Source: Symbiodinium natans (Eukaryota; Sar; Dinophyceae; Suessiales; Symbiodiniaceae). Taken from it: a DNA stretch of 50,000 nt. The translations under genes were made by a program, and so were the position numbers. Positions 20,501 to 26,539 of the stretch are shown piece after piece. Every line of letters starts with the position of its first letter. The first letter of the stretch is position 1. The notes under the pieces are model-generated. The model searched no databases and was not told where the DNA came from. It saw only the letters and a program-made list of their open reading frames with translations. Location: assembly GCA_905221605.1 (NCBI GenBank), contig CAJNDS010002303.1, positions 110,001 to 160,000 on the forward strand. The letters are read 5' to 3'.

Positions 20501-23500
20501 CTTCTCCAGCCAGTCGAAGTCTGCCATGGAGTTCAGGGCATGGCCATAGATCTGGTCCACCGGTTGTAACACTCGTAGGCCTTCCTTTATCGCAAACTCC
20601 GTGATGGCAGCATGTCCACCATAAACTTCCACCACGTCCACCTTGTGCTTCCGAAGGCTGCGACACTTTTGGGCCCGGCTCATGTAGACCTTGGCCTCGG
20701 CTTGCCAGTCTTGCCAAAGGGAACGAGCCATTCCGGACAGTCTCTTCCTAGTGCCTCGCTTGATCATGAAGCACTCTCGGTCCTCTGCTGTCAATGGCGT
20801 GTCCACAGATCCCATCAAAGGCTCAGCACTCAGAGGTCGCGCATGTCCGGCGGCATCCGTGCCCTCATATCCTCGTCCCAATCGTCTCGGTCCATCATCT
20901 CCTCCCAGTAGTTCGGATCGTGGTTCCTGGCCATCATGTAATCGTGGAACTCCGCCGCTTCCTGAGCCTCGTCGGCCCCGGTCCAGTCCTGGTCGTTGGG
21001 GTTCTCGAGAGGAGGTGGCTGCGCTTGTCGGAGTGGGAGGCCTCGTCCTCGATTGCCCAGGTTGCCGCGCTGCCACTGTCTCACACGTTGTCTCGAGCCT
21101 TCTCCCTCGGAGGGGTTTATCACGCTCATGTTGTCCGAGAGTCCGTCGTCCTGTGTGTCCGGCTCTGAGATCATGGAGCGCTGGTCTTGAGGATACAGCG
21201 ATCTCCGAGGTGGCTGCCCATTCATGCGGTAGGCCTTCGGTATCTGACTCCGAGTCTGACCAGCTGCCTGTTGCATAGCTGTGCTCGGGCGCGGTGGCGG
21301 CGGTGCTTGAAGACGAGGACTGACCAGCGATGACACCCGCGAGTACCCCGAGGATGGTTGTGACAAGCTTCCCGATGACGGGGTACCTCCGGCGGCTTTG
21401 CCTTTGGCGGTGGCCTTCTTGCTGTCCTTGATCCGCTGCTTGGCTGCGTCGCTCAGGTCCAGTGGCGTCCTCGCATTGGGATTGGCCTTCGGAGTGGCTT
21501 CCACGGTGCTGCCGTTGGCCATGATCACCCACCGGGAACCGCACACGTCGCAGATCTGGATCCTCGTCCCGGCAGCCGAGTAGTTGCGAGTGCCCTGGGG
21601 GTGGCTGCACTTGTCGGGTTCCTTGGGGTACTTGTTCAGCTGCAAGTGCGCCGCTGCCGCCATAGCCGCCTGCGTTGTCATCATCGTGACTGCCGTGCAG
21701 GGCTCCATGAACATCTCCAGGATCTTGTCCTTCAGCCTGGGCTTCAACGAGGCCGCGGAGTAGTACAGCACTGCCTGCTGCGTGGTGTGGACCAGCTCCT
21801 GGAGATGCAGCATCACAAGTTGCCACCGTACCAACCATAAGGGATGTCGGCTCTGCGGGGGCATTCGGGGGTGGCCGTGATGCTATCGAATTTCGAAGGG
21901 TTTCAAGCCTCACACGCTCCGGCGGAAACATGTTCTTGTGATACACGTCAGGTGGGCCATGTGCACTGCAAGTGACTTGTTCCAACATGTTGGTCCAGTC
22001 AACGGAATGCTCTGGCCACTCATCGATCTTCAATGCCAAATGCCGACATGGACTCAAATACAGGCGTGTAGATCTTCCCCCCAAAGCCCGGAAAAACACC
22101 TTGCCCTCCAACAGGTCAGGTACCGCACCCAAAGCCTCCATGGTGGGACGTGAGAGGAGCCCTGGAGCTGCAGAATCGATTTCGCTGATCCCCAAAGCCA
22201 CCAACTCACCCGCAATGCCCGCCGGATAAAGGTGCCTCCCAAGGCTTGGCAGTCCGTCCGCAGGACCAAAAGAGAACTTGCACACCTCTGCATGCGACTC
22301 TCGCTGTAGTGGAAGGATCTCGTGGACCCTTTGCTCATGCCACTTGACCCCTGCAACCTGACGCTGGCACCCTGTGTCTGCTATCAGATACGAAGCGTCC
22401 ATGCACGTACTCAACATGATGGAGGGAGGTCTAGGAACATGATATACTGGCTCGGCCTGACAATTTTCTCGGGAGTGCGCTGGTAGCTCCAAGCTTGCCG
22501 AGGTCATCCAGCAGTGAACTGGGCTACCCTCGGGATCGAGCTCGAGGTCAGCGGATGCTAATTGGGCCTGGTAGCTGGACATGTGCGGGCAATCTCTCAC
22601 CCAGTGGTCGGCCGCCCCGCAGCCCAAACACAAGGAGCCACGCAAACGGGCCTGCTTGTCTCCAGAGCCTTTGCCGCCCTGCTTGCCCATGCCCTTGCGC
22701 GTGCCTTTGCCACTCTTGCCACCAGATTTCGCTCCCATGTGTCCCCCTTTCCCTTTGCCCTTCTTCTCGGCGCCAGCAGACTTGGACTTGCCCTTGCTCT
22801 TGCCATCGACATGATAGTAGCCTCGGGCCTGCACCAAACTTGCGAGCCGCTTGGACGTCACTGTCAAGGCTTCGGCTGCCGCCAGGAGGGCATTCATGTC
22901 CTTGGAGGGCTCGGGCTCAAAGCTCTCGTCCGCCTCCTGGTAGTCGGGGTACTCCGGAACGAGCTCCTCTTCAGCCTCATCCAGGACCTCGGGCTCCTCA
23001 TTGGGCTCTTCCACGTAGTCAATCTCGTTGGTCAGGTAATTCTCGGGCTCGTCCTCCTCGAAGTCGATGTCCACGGCCGGCTCTTCCGGCAAGGCGTCCT
23101 CCCAACCAGTCTGCCACTGCGTCCAGCGAGAACCCTTGGAAGCCCGACTTCGACGGGACGAGGTGGCGGTAGAGCTCGACTTGAACGAGGAGGCCCTCGA
23201 GGATGTAGAGCGGCTAGTCCTTATCGCCAGGGTTGCCAATCCCTTCGGAACTCCCGTCACGCTCATCCCTGGAGGATACTGGATCCTCAGGGCCTCCAAG
23301 ACCGCCTTCATGTCGTACTTGTTCCCGGCCGCGAGCAACACCGTAGACGTAGCTTTCTCGTCCAACCTCAGCCCATCCAGCAACTTCACCACTCTTGCTG
23401 CTTCGGGGTAGACGGGAACCTTGTTCTCCGCGAGTTTCCGCTCCAGCAGTCTGAACCGGCGGATATACGCCGTGATCGACTCGCCCTGCATCCGGCCAAT

Positions 23501-24061
23501 CGACTCGAACTCGCGGATCACACCTCCTTGCCGAAACAGTTCTCTTTCCCCAAAAGAGACTTCCAGGTCCTGAAGCAGTCTGCTGATGCCGTCCGGGTGG
23601 TCGAACCGGGAGTCGTCGATCTCCTCGAACTCAAGCTCAGCATCGCCACGCAACTGCTCCAAGGCCCTGAGCGCCTGCTCGCTGGCGGGGAGGTACTCCT
23701 TGGTCAGTCTAACCCATCTCATCAACTTGCGACGATAAAGCCGGAGACAATACGGGTTTGCCTCCACATCTCCATCAAAAGCCGGGGCCGTGGGGATAGC
23801 CCCCGACCTCCACTTCTTCTCCGGACCAGCATCGCCCAAGCCCCCTTTGCCGCCGCGCTGCCCACGCCGACGCCTTCGGGTAGTAGACGACGAAGCCGAT
23901 CCATTCGCACTTTCCAACCGTGAGCCGGCGCCATCATCCCCCAACTCAACGGAGCCAGGGTTCCTGTCGCTCAGCTCAGCGCTGTCGGCGCCATCAGGGT
24001 CCTCGTGAGCTGCAGCTCCAAAGTCATACAGATCATCATCGAAGAAACCATGTGTCGCCAT
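14510..24061 (-). CDS. Copia polyprotein: gag-PR-MTase-like-IN-2OG oxygenase-like-RT-RNase H
   Basis: About 3,183 residues from ATG 24061 (the TTG at 24064 is upstream; numbers below count from it). Gag-like helices 100-290. Zinc knuckle C479-C482-H487-C492. Protease DTG 563-565. Methyltransferase-like block 1142-1345: VDVVEVYGG, SCTAW (Cys1204), ENP 1251-1253, KPTGW. Integrase HHCC (H1582, H1587, C1615, C1618) and D1645, D1704, E1740 with D35E spacing. Cys-rich CQQC...CARCSC 2196-2218. TET/JBP-like 2OG-Fe(II) oxygenase 2411-2560: H2470-x-D2472, H2539, R2548. RT with D2748 and HVDD 2844-2847 in place of YVDD. RNase H D2999, E3051, D3094, D3139. Most copia polyproteins are less than half this length; the two base-modification-like domains are the surprise. 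Residues 733-1078 are low-complexity and overlap a better-looking frame at 20830-21864. Gag, integrase, RT and RNase H calls are secure; the other two are motif-level. Confidence 0.92.
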   Translation of the reverse strand: MATHGFFDDDLYDFGAAAHEDPDGADSAELSDRNPGSVELGDDGAGSRLESANGSASSSTTRRRRRGQRGGKGGLGDAGPEKKWRSGAIPTAPAFDGDVEANPYCLRLYRRKLMRWVRLTKEYLPASEQALRALEQLRGDAELEFEEIDDSRFDHPDGISRLLQDLEVSFGERELFRQGGVIREFESIGRMQGESITAYIRRFRLLERKLAENKVPVYPEAARVVKLLDGLRLDEKATSTVLLAAGNKYDMKAVLEALRIQYPPGMSVTGVPKGLATLAIRTSRSTSSRASSFKSSSTATSSRRSRASKGSRWTQWQTGWEDALPEEPAVDIDFEEDEPENYLTNEIDYVEEPNEEPEVLDEAEEELVPEYPDYQEADESFEPEPSKDMNALLAAAEALTVTSKRLASLVQARGYYHVDGKSKGKSKSAGAEKKGKGKGGHMGAKSGGKSGKGTRKGMGKQGGKGSGDKQARLRGSLCLGCGAADHWVRDCPHMSSYQAQLASADLELDPEGSPVHCWMTSASLELPAHSRENCQAEPVYHVPRPPSIMLSTCMDASYLIADTGCQRQVAGVKWHEQRVHEILPLQRESHAEVCKFSFGPADGLPSLGRHLYPAGIAGELVALGISEIDSAAPGLLSRPTMEALGAVPDLLEGKVFFRALGGRSTRLYLSPCRHLALKIDEWPEHSVDWTNMLEQVTCSAHGPPDVYHKNMFPPERVRLETLRNSIASRPPPNAPAEPTSLMVGTVATCDAASPGAGPHHAAGSAVLLRGLVEAQAEGQDPGDVHGALHGSHDDDNAGGYGGSGALAAEQVPQGTRQVQPPPGHSQLLGCRDEDPDLRRVRFPVGDHGQRQHRGSHSEGQSQCEDATGPERRSQAADQGQQEGHRQRQSRRRYPVIGKLVTTILGVLAGVIAGQSSSSSTAATAPEHSYATGSWSDSESDTEGLPHEWAATSEIAVSSRPALHDLRAGHTGRRTLGQHERDKPLRGRRLETTCETVAARQPGQSRTRPPTPTSAATSSREPQRPGLDRGRRGSGSGGVPRLHDGQEPRSELLGGDDGPRRLGRGYEGTDAAGHARPLSAEPLMGSVDTPLTAEDRECFMIKRGTRKRLSGMARSLWQDWQAEAKVYMSRAQKCRSLRKHKVDVVEVYGGHAAITEFAIKEGLRVLQPVDQIYGHALNSMADFDWLEKTLERWLPVLVIWEISCTAWTSLQHLSRSAEEIEALRALQRRAINSMVRIIMKLQSMGVHFLIENPYGTAFWKQPGLLKLQALPGVEFRMGCMCEFGLCDGHGQLLKKPTGWLSDMPELLDELARPCSGQHEHGQCIGGNVAKKAQVYTNQLARACIRGLKQGLRRLGDERWNRYYLTESDLPGEPLVWTGDINHGDTPEDFELHWEPPGELKVDIYFLDINRHTESWQPLLREAEGRFKNITTNTITLKPSPFFEKVKSLVPWTLQRVQLSKAPKQRRLPDEVLMNGAKHRGAALWCNDDEIRLEAEEIKAIAHAPASKYEKPVRLAIYFYGVAPASSMNPSEDAQPEPPRQPAQPEQVDVSDRMLPHQPGYRDISFPGIDVPMWIQQVLRRLHCNLGHPPKEVLVRQLALANASETAIKGARHLRCEVCLRVAPPHQPRAVKAYQPKRFNDRVCLDIVYIKDICKKVHMYLNCVDDATSYQAASYIHDRTEDTIIRSLLNGWFTFFGPPDEMAVDAEGAFRGMKFEMLHAQMNVDIRCIPPDAHWQLGKAERHGQALKWNAARLVSQFAASTVPEVNVCVAMATHAKNTLIRRSGSSPCQWVFGRNPKLPASLLSDGGSIESCQLTADSDRLQQIEAVRTQAMMNHHQFEAHAALRAALLRKSRPYRGQLFPGQKVAYYRLRSTQFDGEGSTEGYRQGIVLALDRNPSSNVAVNVWVRNSRGRVVQCAPEQVRPVFGEQEWWTPDGQDLEVLKNVDQDLQSHPRAFRAAGAGDRPRPAADAAVFRALSPAPGAREAFPVLDADGRPTEPAMLNPVLMLPPTPAPSTPATRRPRERSRSVTRMNQRPLPMVAVPENAPLQEGSARASLRGEPGTPPDRAHLPDQRSEPGPSSEPGTHPDRAHLPDQRSEPGPSHVAPMDQRNVSSSSGPSASPTVTGELSRQVSSRRASGSGLTQELERLMTEEYPELRGLKRQPDIPTSELDAHVKSAPAQPTGPFPEGQEILLTFCQQCGDQHRVRQGDLSVCARCSCGDFVDSPKDVVSWYDEIQEREAFDKILVPGGKTKGPGGAPEHSSPDSLPQTLSSEDAGYDNLFFEQFSCKPVRNSMHRLEVLRRHGREATLRSGWDGSPEEVQAAYVQNAFLTAAHHFGDHDQDETTSAKKEGETTAWTTTTSSTPTTLTERLASQMLEQGDFSHQTCHQILDTLEFKRKTTTTRQAMETEAEDSGTLLLGLYSYGANVGLTNATAHYRKLAQYLAAYLKNHGMSSGVTSIQVTKNAVAKPHKDVNNAAGSLNWHVSLGNYRGGKLWVESSSQKFPDDPRTVQRDIEGQLRRGYLTDVRQRLISFDPKCFHFTEDYQGERYGITAFHTRLYAQATSGDRARLAQLGFPRPIPNRTWLSEPAFSAYPVKLQSEAADEGETLLAMESSAEEGDDGTFETRRAAKQARKKEVPWQSMTPEEVPEFVRALQQEWSEWERWSSCKPVWVRAGEVAAHLILRSRVCYRWKPTADGGQKPKARIVVLGFRDPHLPWLARDAPVLSRTAFHLILQWAASHQVKLHNADCKSAFLQGDPDVERPENIYMRPPQDPVAQEANPDWQDSRLLYRLTAPVYGQANAPRQWYEHVVRILQALGWVRHTLDPCLFLWKQDGYVVAVLGIHVDDLIAGALKDHEKTLKDVEKSFTWGSPWTDSDFVFVGRHIKQWPDGSITVDQASYVSEVPTTKVKLEDDVKLSGHPALVTEFRSGIGSLQWLAGTTRGDIAADVSLIQRSPADLCVSDLKEVNGVLRYVRATSDAYFKVVPLSFADLILVCYGDSGWANAPGHKSQGGLVITATTKKALTQRQDASLLEWKSYRHQRVLRSTLAAEAASLDKAYDHGHYMAMMLSEMMDGRFLATMNERPLCEVVPVTDARSLWDSIHRLSTNFQEKRVEIDVAALRQTCKGLRWVPTESQMADALTKRSKSLRDQFRQWMASPFVTLVDSKQPSDVVTGADANKAWRN
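17755..17895 (-). repeat. 66-bp in-frame tandem duplication in the polyprotein
   Basis: Two copies of a 22-residue unit containing DRAHLPDQRSEPGPS in the proline-rich linker between integrase and the Cys-rich segment (residues about 2059-2100). The repeat preserves the reading frame. Confidence 0.85.
20830..21864 (-). CDS. Overlapping frame in copia: 344-codon gag/pol-like segment with zinc ribbon
   Basis: A second long frame inside the polyprotein ORF from ATG 21864 to TGA at 20830. It contains C86-x-H88...C105-x2-C108 (CSHPQGTRNYSAAG then ICDVCGSRWVIM), which looks like a treble-clef or ribbon zinc motif, and an acidic Asp/Met/Trp tail (DYMMARNHDPNYWEEMMD). The main frame over the same bases is Gln/Gly/Arg-rich with no motif. 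I infer that this is the conserved frame and that normal expression needs two frame changes, or that the element uses dual coding or programmed frameshifts. Two compensating indels are also possible. Confidence 0.5.
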   Translation of the reverse strand: MPPQSRHPLWLVRWQLVMLHLQELVHTTQQAVLYYSAASLKPRLKDKILEMFMEPCTAVTMMTTQAAMAAAAHLQLNKYPKEPDKCSHPQGTRNYSAAGTRIQICDVCGSRWVIMANGSTVEATPKANPNARTPLDLSDAAKQRIKDSKKATAKGKAAGGTPSSGSLSQPSSGYSRVSSLVSPRLQAPPPPRPSTAMQQAAGQTRSQIPKAYRMNGQPPRRSLYPQDQRSMISEPDTQDDGLSDNMSVINPSEGEGSRQRVRQWQRGNLGNRGRGLPLRQAQPPPLENPNDQDWTGADEAQEAAEFHDYMMARNHDPNYWEEMMDRDDWDEDMRARMPPDMRDL

Positions 24062-24075
24062 CAAGGCAGGTGCGT

Positions 24076-24096
24076 GCCACCTAGCAGCGCTACCAA
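24076..24096 (-). promoter_or_regulatory. Candidate tRNA primer-binding site
   Basis: Directly after the 5' LTR the minus strand reads TTGGTAGCGCTGCTAGGTGG. TGG one base from the LTR pairs with a tRNA 3' CCA. I cannot name the tRNA; it does not look like the common initiator-Met site TGGTATCAGAGC. Confidence 0.55.
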
Positions 24097-24279
24097 TGCG
24101 ATCGTAGCCTTACGATTAGGCTAGCAGGAGCCTGGATCTAACACAAACCCTGCCTTGCGAAGCTCTTGACTCAAGCTTTTTCTCACGCTAGCGAAAGCCC
24201 TTTCCCTGTAAGCCTGGAAAACGATGAAGCGAAGTTCATGGCAGCTGGAATCAAAGTGAGCGAAACTCAGGGTTTAGCA
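24097..24279 (-). repeat. 5' LTR (183 bp)
   Basis: Identical by eye to the left LTR. As the upstream LTR for the minus-strand ORF it should hold the promoter; no clear TATA box is visible, which is common in dinoflagellates. Confidence 0.95.
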
Positions 24280-24284
24280 GTGGG
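24280..24284. repeat. Target-site duplication GTGGG (right copy)
   Basis: Matches 14291-14295 and is followed by GGTTTAGGG, so the target edge was telomere-like DNA. Confidence 0.9.
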
Positions 24285-24351
24285 GTTTAGGGTTTAGAGT
24301 TTAGGGTTTAGTTAGGGGGTTTAAACCCCAAACCCAAAACTTGAAAGGGCC

Positions 24352-24423
24352 TCAGCCAGAGGGGGCAGCAGAGGAGCCCAGAGCTGGCAGCTGGGGGCGC
24401 ATGTAGGCGTCAGGCCACCAGAC
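24352..24423 (-). CDS. Coding-like island (possible exon)
   Basis: After a CAG acceptor the minus strand reads VWWPDAYMRPQLPALGSS then AAPSG and a TGA. Plausible amino-acid mix, no family recognised. Confidence 0.35.
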   Translation of the reverse strand, partial: VWWPDAYMRPQLPALGSSAAPSG

Positions 24424-24515
24424 CTGAAAAGGGGCTCACAATACTACCCAATAAACCCAAATTAACTAAACCCTAAACCCTAATTAAACCCCAAACACTC
24501 CAAAGCCCTGAGCCC

Positions 24516-24626
24516 TCAATCCCAGGCCTGGTCGACAAGGTTGGCCCAGCTCCTTTGGTTAAAGGCCGCCAGGTCACGCAAATACGTCTGATGTTGCTTC
24601 ATGTCGACCAAGCCTAGGATGAGGGT
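24516..24626 (-). CDS. Coding-like island (possible exon)
   Basis: The frame includes an ATG at 24602 (MKQHQTYLRDLAAFNQRS then WANLVDQAWD, TGA). Upstream on the minus strand is CCCTAAACCCTCATCCTAG, a good branch point, pyrimidine tract and acceptor formed by telomere-like sequence. GACCAG|GC may be a GC donor. The composition is that of a helical protein. Confidence 0.4.
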   Translation of the reverse strand, partial: TLILGLVDMKQHQTYLRDLAAFNQRSWANLVDQAWD

Positions 24627-24731
24627 TTAGGGTGTAGGGTTTAGGGTTTAGGGCTTCATTAATTAATTAGGGCTTAATTCGAGTTTTATTAGGGTTCAGG
24701 GTTGAATTGGGGTCTTGCATAAAACCCTTGT

Positions 24732-24857
24732 TTAGAAAGGCAAAAAGAGACCATTACCAGACAAGAAACAGCTCTGGAGCCAGAGGGTCCAATCACCCAC
24801 CTCCTGGCCAGAGTTCAGGGCATTGCGAGCCAGAAACACATCAGACCTCAGATGGCG
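24732..24857 (-). CDS. Coding-like island (possible exon), 41 codons
   Basis: Reads RHLRSDVFLARNALNSGQEV then GDWTLWLQSCFLSGN, ending in TAA. The best of the islands by length and composition. It is flanked by GGGTTCAGGG and CCCTAGTTAAACCC. Function unknown. Confidence 0.42.
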   Translation of the reverse strand, partial: RHLRSDVFLARNALNSGQEVGDWTLWLQSCFLSGNGLFLPF

Positions 24858-24933
24858 AACCCTAGTTAAACCCTAATTAAACCCGAAACCCTCATCAACC
24901 CCTCAACCCTGATTAACTAAACCCTAAGATACA

Positions 24934-25032
24934 CTAGACTGTTGAGAATCCCAGAAGCAGATTGTAGGCCCACCGGCAGTTGTCGTTGATGCGCTGCAGC
25001 ATGTCCATCGGCAGATCCTCCAGGGTCGAGAT
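24934..25032 (-). CDS. Coding-like island (possible exon)
   Basis: Reads TLEDLPMDMLQRINDNC then RWAYNLLLGFSTV, TAG. A GT donor may lie inside STV (ACA|GTCTAG). The amphipathic start LEDLPMDMLQRI looks like a real helix. Confidence 0.42.
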   Translation of the reverse strand: MSTLEDLPMDMLQRINDNCRWAYNLLLGFSTV

Positions 25033-25116
25033 TCAGGAAAAGAACCCAAACCCTAAACCCTAAACCCTCAACCCTATTAAACCTAAACCCTAGTTATTTA
25101 GGGACACTTAGGGATT

Positions 25117-25188
25117 CTATAGGTCCTCCTGGACGCCAGAGTACAGCAGCTCATTCTGGCAGACAAACAGGGCCAGATAGCCTCGGAT
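25117..25188 (-). CDS. Coding-like island (possible exon)
   Basis: Reads IRGYLALFVCQNELLYSG then VQEDL, TAG; CCAGGAG|GACC could be a GA donor of the type used in dinoflagellates. Function unknown. Confidence 0.35.
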   Translation of the reverse strand: MRGYLALFVCQNELLYSGVQEDL

Positions 25189-25216
25189 TCAACTACCAAA
25201 CCCTTCACTGTAAACC

Positions 25217-25315
25217 CTAGTTAAGCCCAAACTTAACCACAGCAGAACCCCGCCATGCTGTCCAGTGACAGATGTGCTCCCACATGCGCAGATTGCCTCC
25301 AGGGACGCCATCACT
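25217..25315 (-). CDS. Coding-like island (possible exon)
   Basis: Reads DGVPGGNLRMWEHICHWTAW then RGSAVVK before running into telomere-like sequence. Rich in Trp and His, unlike random GC-rich frames. Confidence 0.35.
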   Translation of the reverse strand, partial: SDGVPGGNLRMWEHICHWTAWRGSAVVKFGLN

Positions 25316-25385
25316 CAACCCTAACCCTAAACCCTAAACCCTAACCCCTAAACCCAAACTAAACCCTAAACCCCAAATACAAAAA

Positions 25386-25484
25386 TGGGCGAGGCACCGC
25401 CGCAGAGAAGGAAACGTTCCATTTCCCCACGGATTCTGCTCGAGAGCACCGACCGCCGGCTGTACCCAGCCTTATGGGTTTAGG
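25386..25484 (+). CDS. Coding-like island, strand uncertain
   Basis: Plus strand: ATG with MGEAPPQRRKRSISPRILLE then STDRRLYPALWV, TAG formed by GGGTTTAG. The minus strand is also open (GYSRRSVLSSRIRGEMERF), and the neighbouring islands are minus, so the strand is undecided. Confidence 0.25.
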
Positions 25485-25549
25485 GCTTAGGGTTTCATTA
25501 ATATGGGTTTAAGGTTTCAGTAAGGTTTCATTTAGAGAAAAAACAGTAC

Positions 25550-25645
25550 TTAAAGACAGGGTGCGGAGTGCACCCATCCGCGCCCGTCCCGGCCAGTGTC
25601 ATAGATCCAGAGCTCGTGCGCCAGAGCCCTCAGCAGGGTCTTCAT
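25550..25645 (-). CDS. Small complete ORF, 31 codons
   Basis: ATG 25645 to TAA: MKTLLRALAHELWIYDTG then RDGRGWVHSAPCL. Either a short peptide gene or an exon whose donor lies before the stop. Protein-like composition. Confidence 0.4.
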   Translation of the reverse strand: MKTLLRALAHELWIYDTGRDGRGWVHSAPCL

Positions 25646-25722
25646 GCTACACTAAACCCTAAATCCCCAAACCCTAATTAAACCATATATTAAATACATT
25701 CATTAATTACAGAAAAGGCTAA

Positions 25723-25803
25723 TTACTGGTGGGTGCCAAGAAACTGCACCCTGGCAGTGTAATGCTTCCCAGATCCAGCCGGCAGAGGCCCCTCAGATCC
25801 GAG
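25723..25803 (-). CDS. Coding-like island (possible exon)
   Basis: Reads GSEGPLPAGSGKHYTARVQF then LGTHQ, TAA. The final LGT recurs in the islands at 26170 and 26325, suggesting duplicated exons. Confidence 0.35.
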   Translation of the reverse strand, partial: LGSEGPLPAGSGKHYTARVQFLGTHQ

Positions 25804-25869
25804 AACCCTAAACCCTAACTGGCCCTTATTAAACCCCAACCCTAAACCCTAATTCTTCCAACCCCAACC

Positions 25870-26055
25870 CTAAACCCTGATTAAACCACAGAGCCCAAGC
25901 CCACAGATTACACCTCTGCAGAAAAGGGCCAGATGGCAGAACTTCATCCAAGCCACCAGAACCGTGGGGGCCTTGCGGTGCCTTGGGTGGACCAGAGGCC
26001 TAATTAATTTAGAGGGGAGGTTTGCAGAGGGGGGAAAGGAAAACGTTGCCGCCAA
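25870..26055 (-). CDS. Hydrophobic coding-like island
   Basis: 61 open codons. The core KAPTVLVAWMKFCHLALFCR then GVICGLGLCGLI could be a membrane segment; TGCAG|AG|GTGTAATC may be a donor, so the exon may be shorter than the ORF. Function unknown. Confidence 0.38.
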   Translation of the reverse strand: MAATFSFPPSANLPSKLIRPLVHPRHRKAPTVLVAWMKFCHLALFCRGVICGLGLCGLIRV

Positions 26056-26130
26056 AAAACCAGAGCATGGCCAGAGCCAGTGCCCGGGCCAGAGCCATTG
26101 CCACCAGGCCCAGCAGCCTCCAGGCAGAAA
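26030..26130 (-). CDS. Coding-like island with a predicted transmembrane segment
   Basis: Reads AWRLLGLVAMALARALAL then AMLWFFGGNVF, strongly hydrophobic. It overlaps the start of the next island in another frame, so the exon edge is uncertain. Confidence 0.35.
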
Positions 26131-26169
26131 CCCCTAAACCCTAAACCCTAATTAACCCCTAAACCCTAA

Positions 26170-26395
26170 AGCGAAAATTGGTGCCAAGAGACACCAGAGT
26201 CAGCCCCAGGGGCACCAGGGGCACCAGAGCCCGTGCCGGCAGCCTCCGGGTGGAAACCCTAAACCCCAAACCCAGAACACCCTGAATTAATTAAGGAGGA
26301 GAGGTTACAGAGGGGCGGGAAAGCAGAATCTTGGTGCCAAGAGACGACACCAGGGGCGGCACCAGATCCATCCCCACCAGGGAGCAAGGAATTCA
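26170..26395 (-). CDS. Two related hydrophobic coding-like islands
   Basis: 26170-26260 reads RALVPLVPLGLTLVSLGTNF and 26325-26395 reads LVGMDLVPPLVSSLGTKILL. Both share a GGTGCCAAGAGAC segment and the LVPxxV...SLGT pattern, and are separated by telomere-like DNA. Probably duplicated exons of one membrane protein gene, or a short dispersed repeat that is fortuitously open. Confidence 0.32.
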
Positions 26396-26539
26396 GAGAG
26401 GCCTCAGATCTTTCTGGGGGGGTTCAGACTTGGGGGTGGGGTTGAGGGAGAAGGAATTTCAGCCCAGTGGCCGGGTCAGGGGGGGCCTCAGACCCAGCAC
26501 CAGCCATGGCCGAGGAGATCTCCATTTCCTCAGATTCGA

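Larger units (their letters stand above)
14296..24279 (-). mobile_element. Complete Ty1/copia LTR retrotransposon (9,984 bp)
   Basis: Two 183-bp LTRs, TG...CA ends, a 5-bp target duplication, a candidate primer-binding site, a short polypurine tract and a single open reading frame over more than 95% of the interior define an intact element on the minus strand. Integrase precedes RT, the copia order. I see no difference between the LTRs, so insertion was recent or followed by conversion. It sits among short coding-like islands and telomere-like DNA. Very short LTRs with a giant internal ORF carrying extra enzyme domains are unusual. Confidence 0.95.

Noticed and set aside
22562-23923. 453-codon plus-strand ORF
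   Set aside because: Antisense of the gag part of the copia polyprotein, with no motif of its own.
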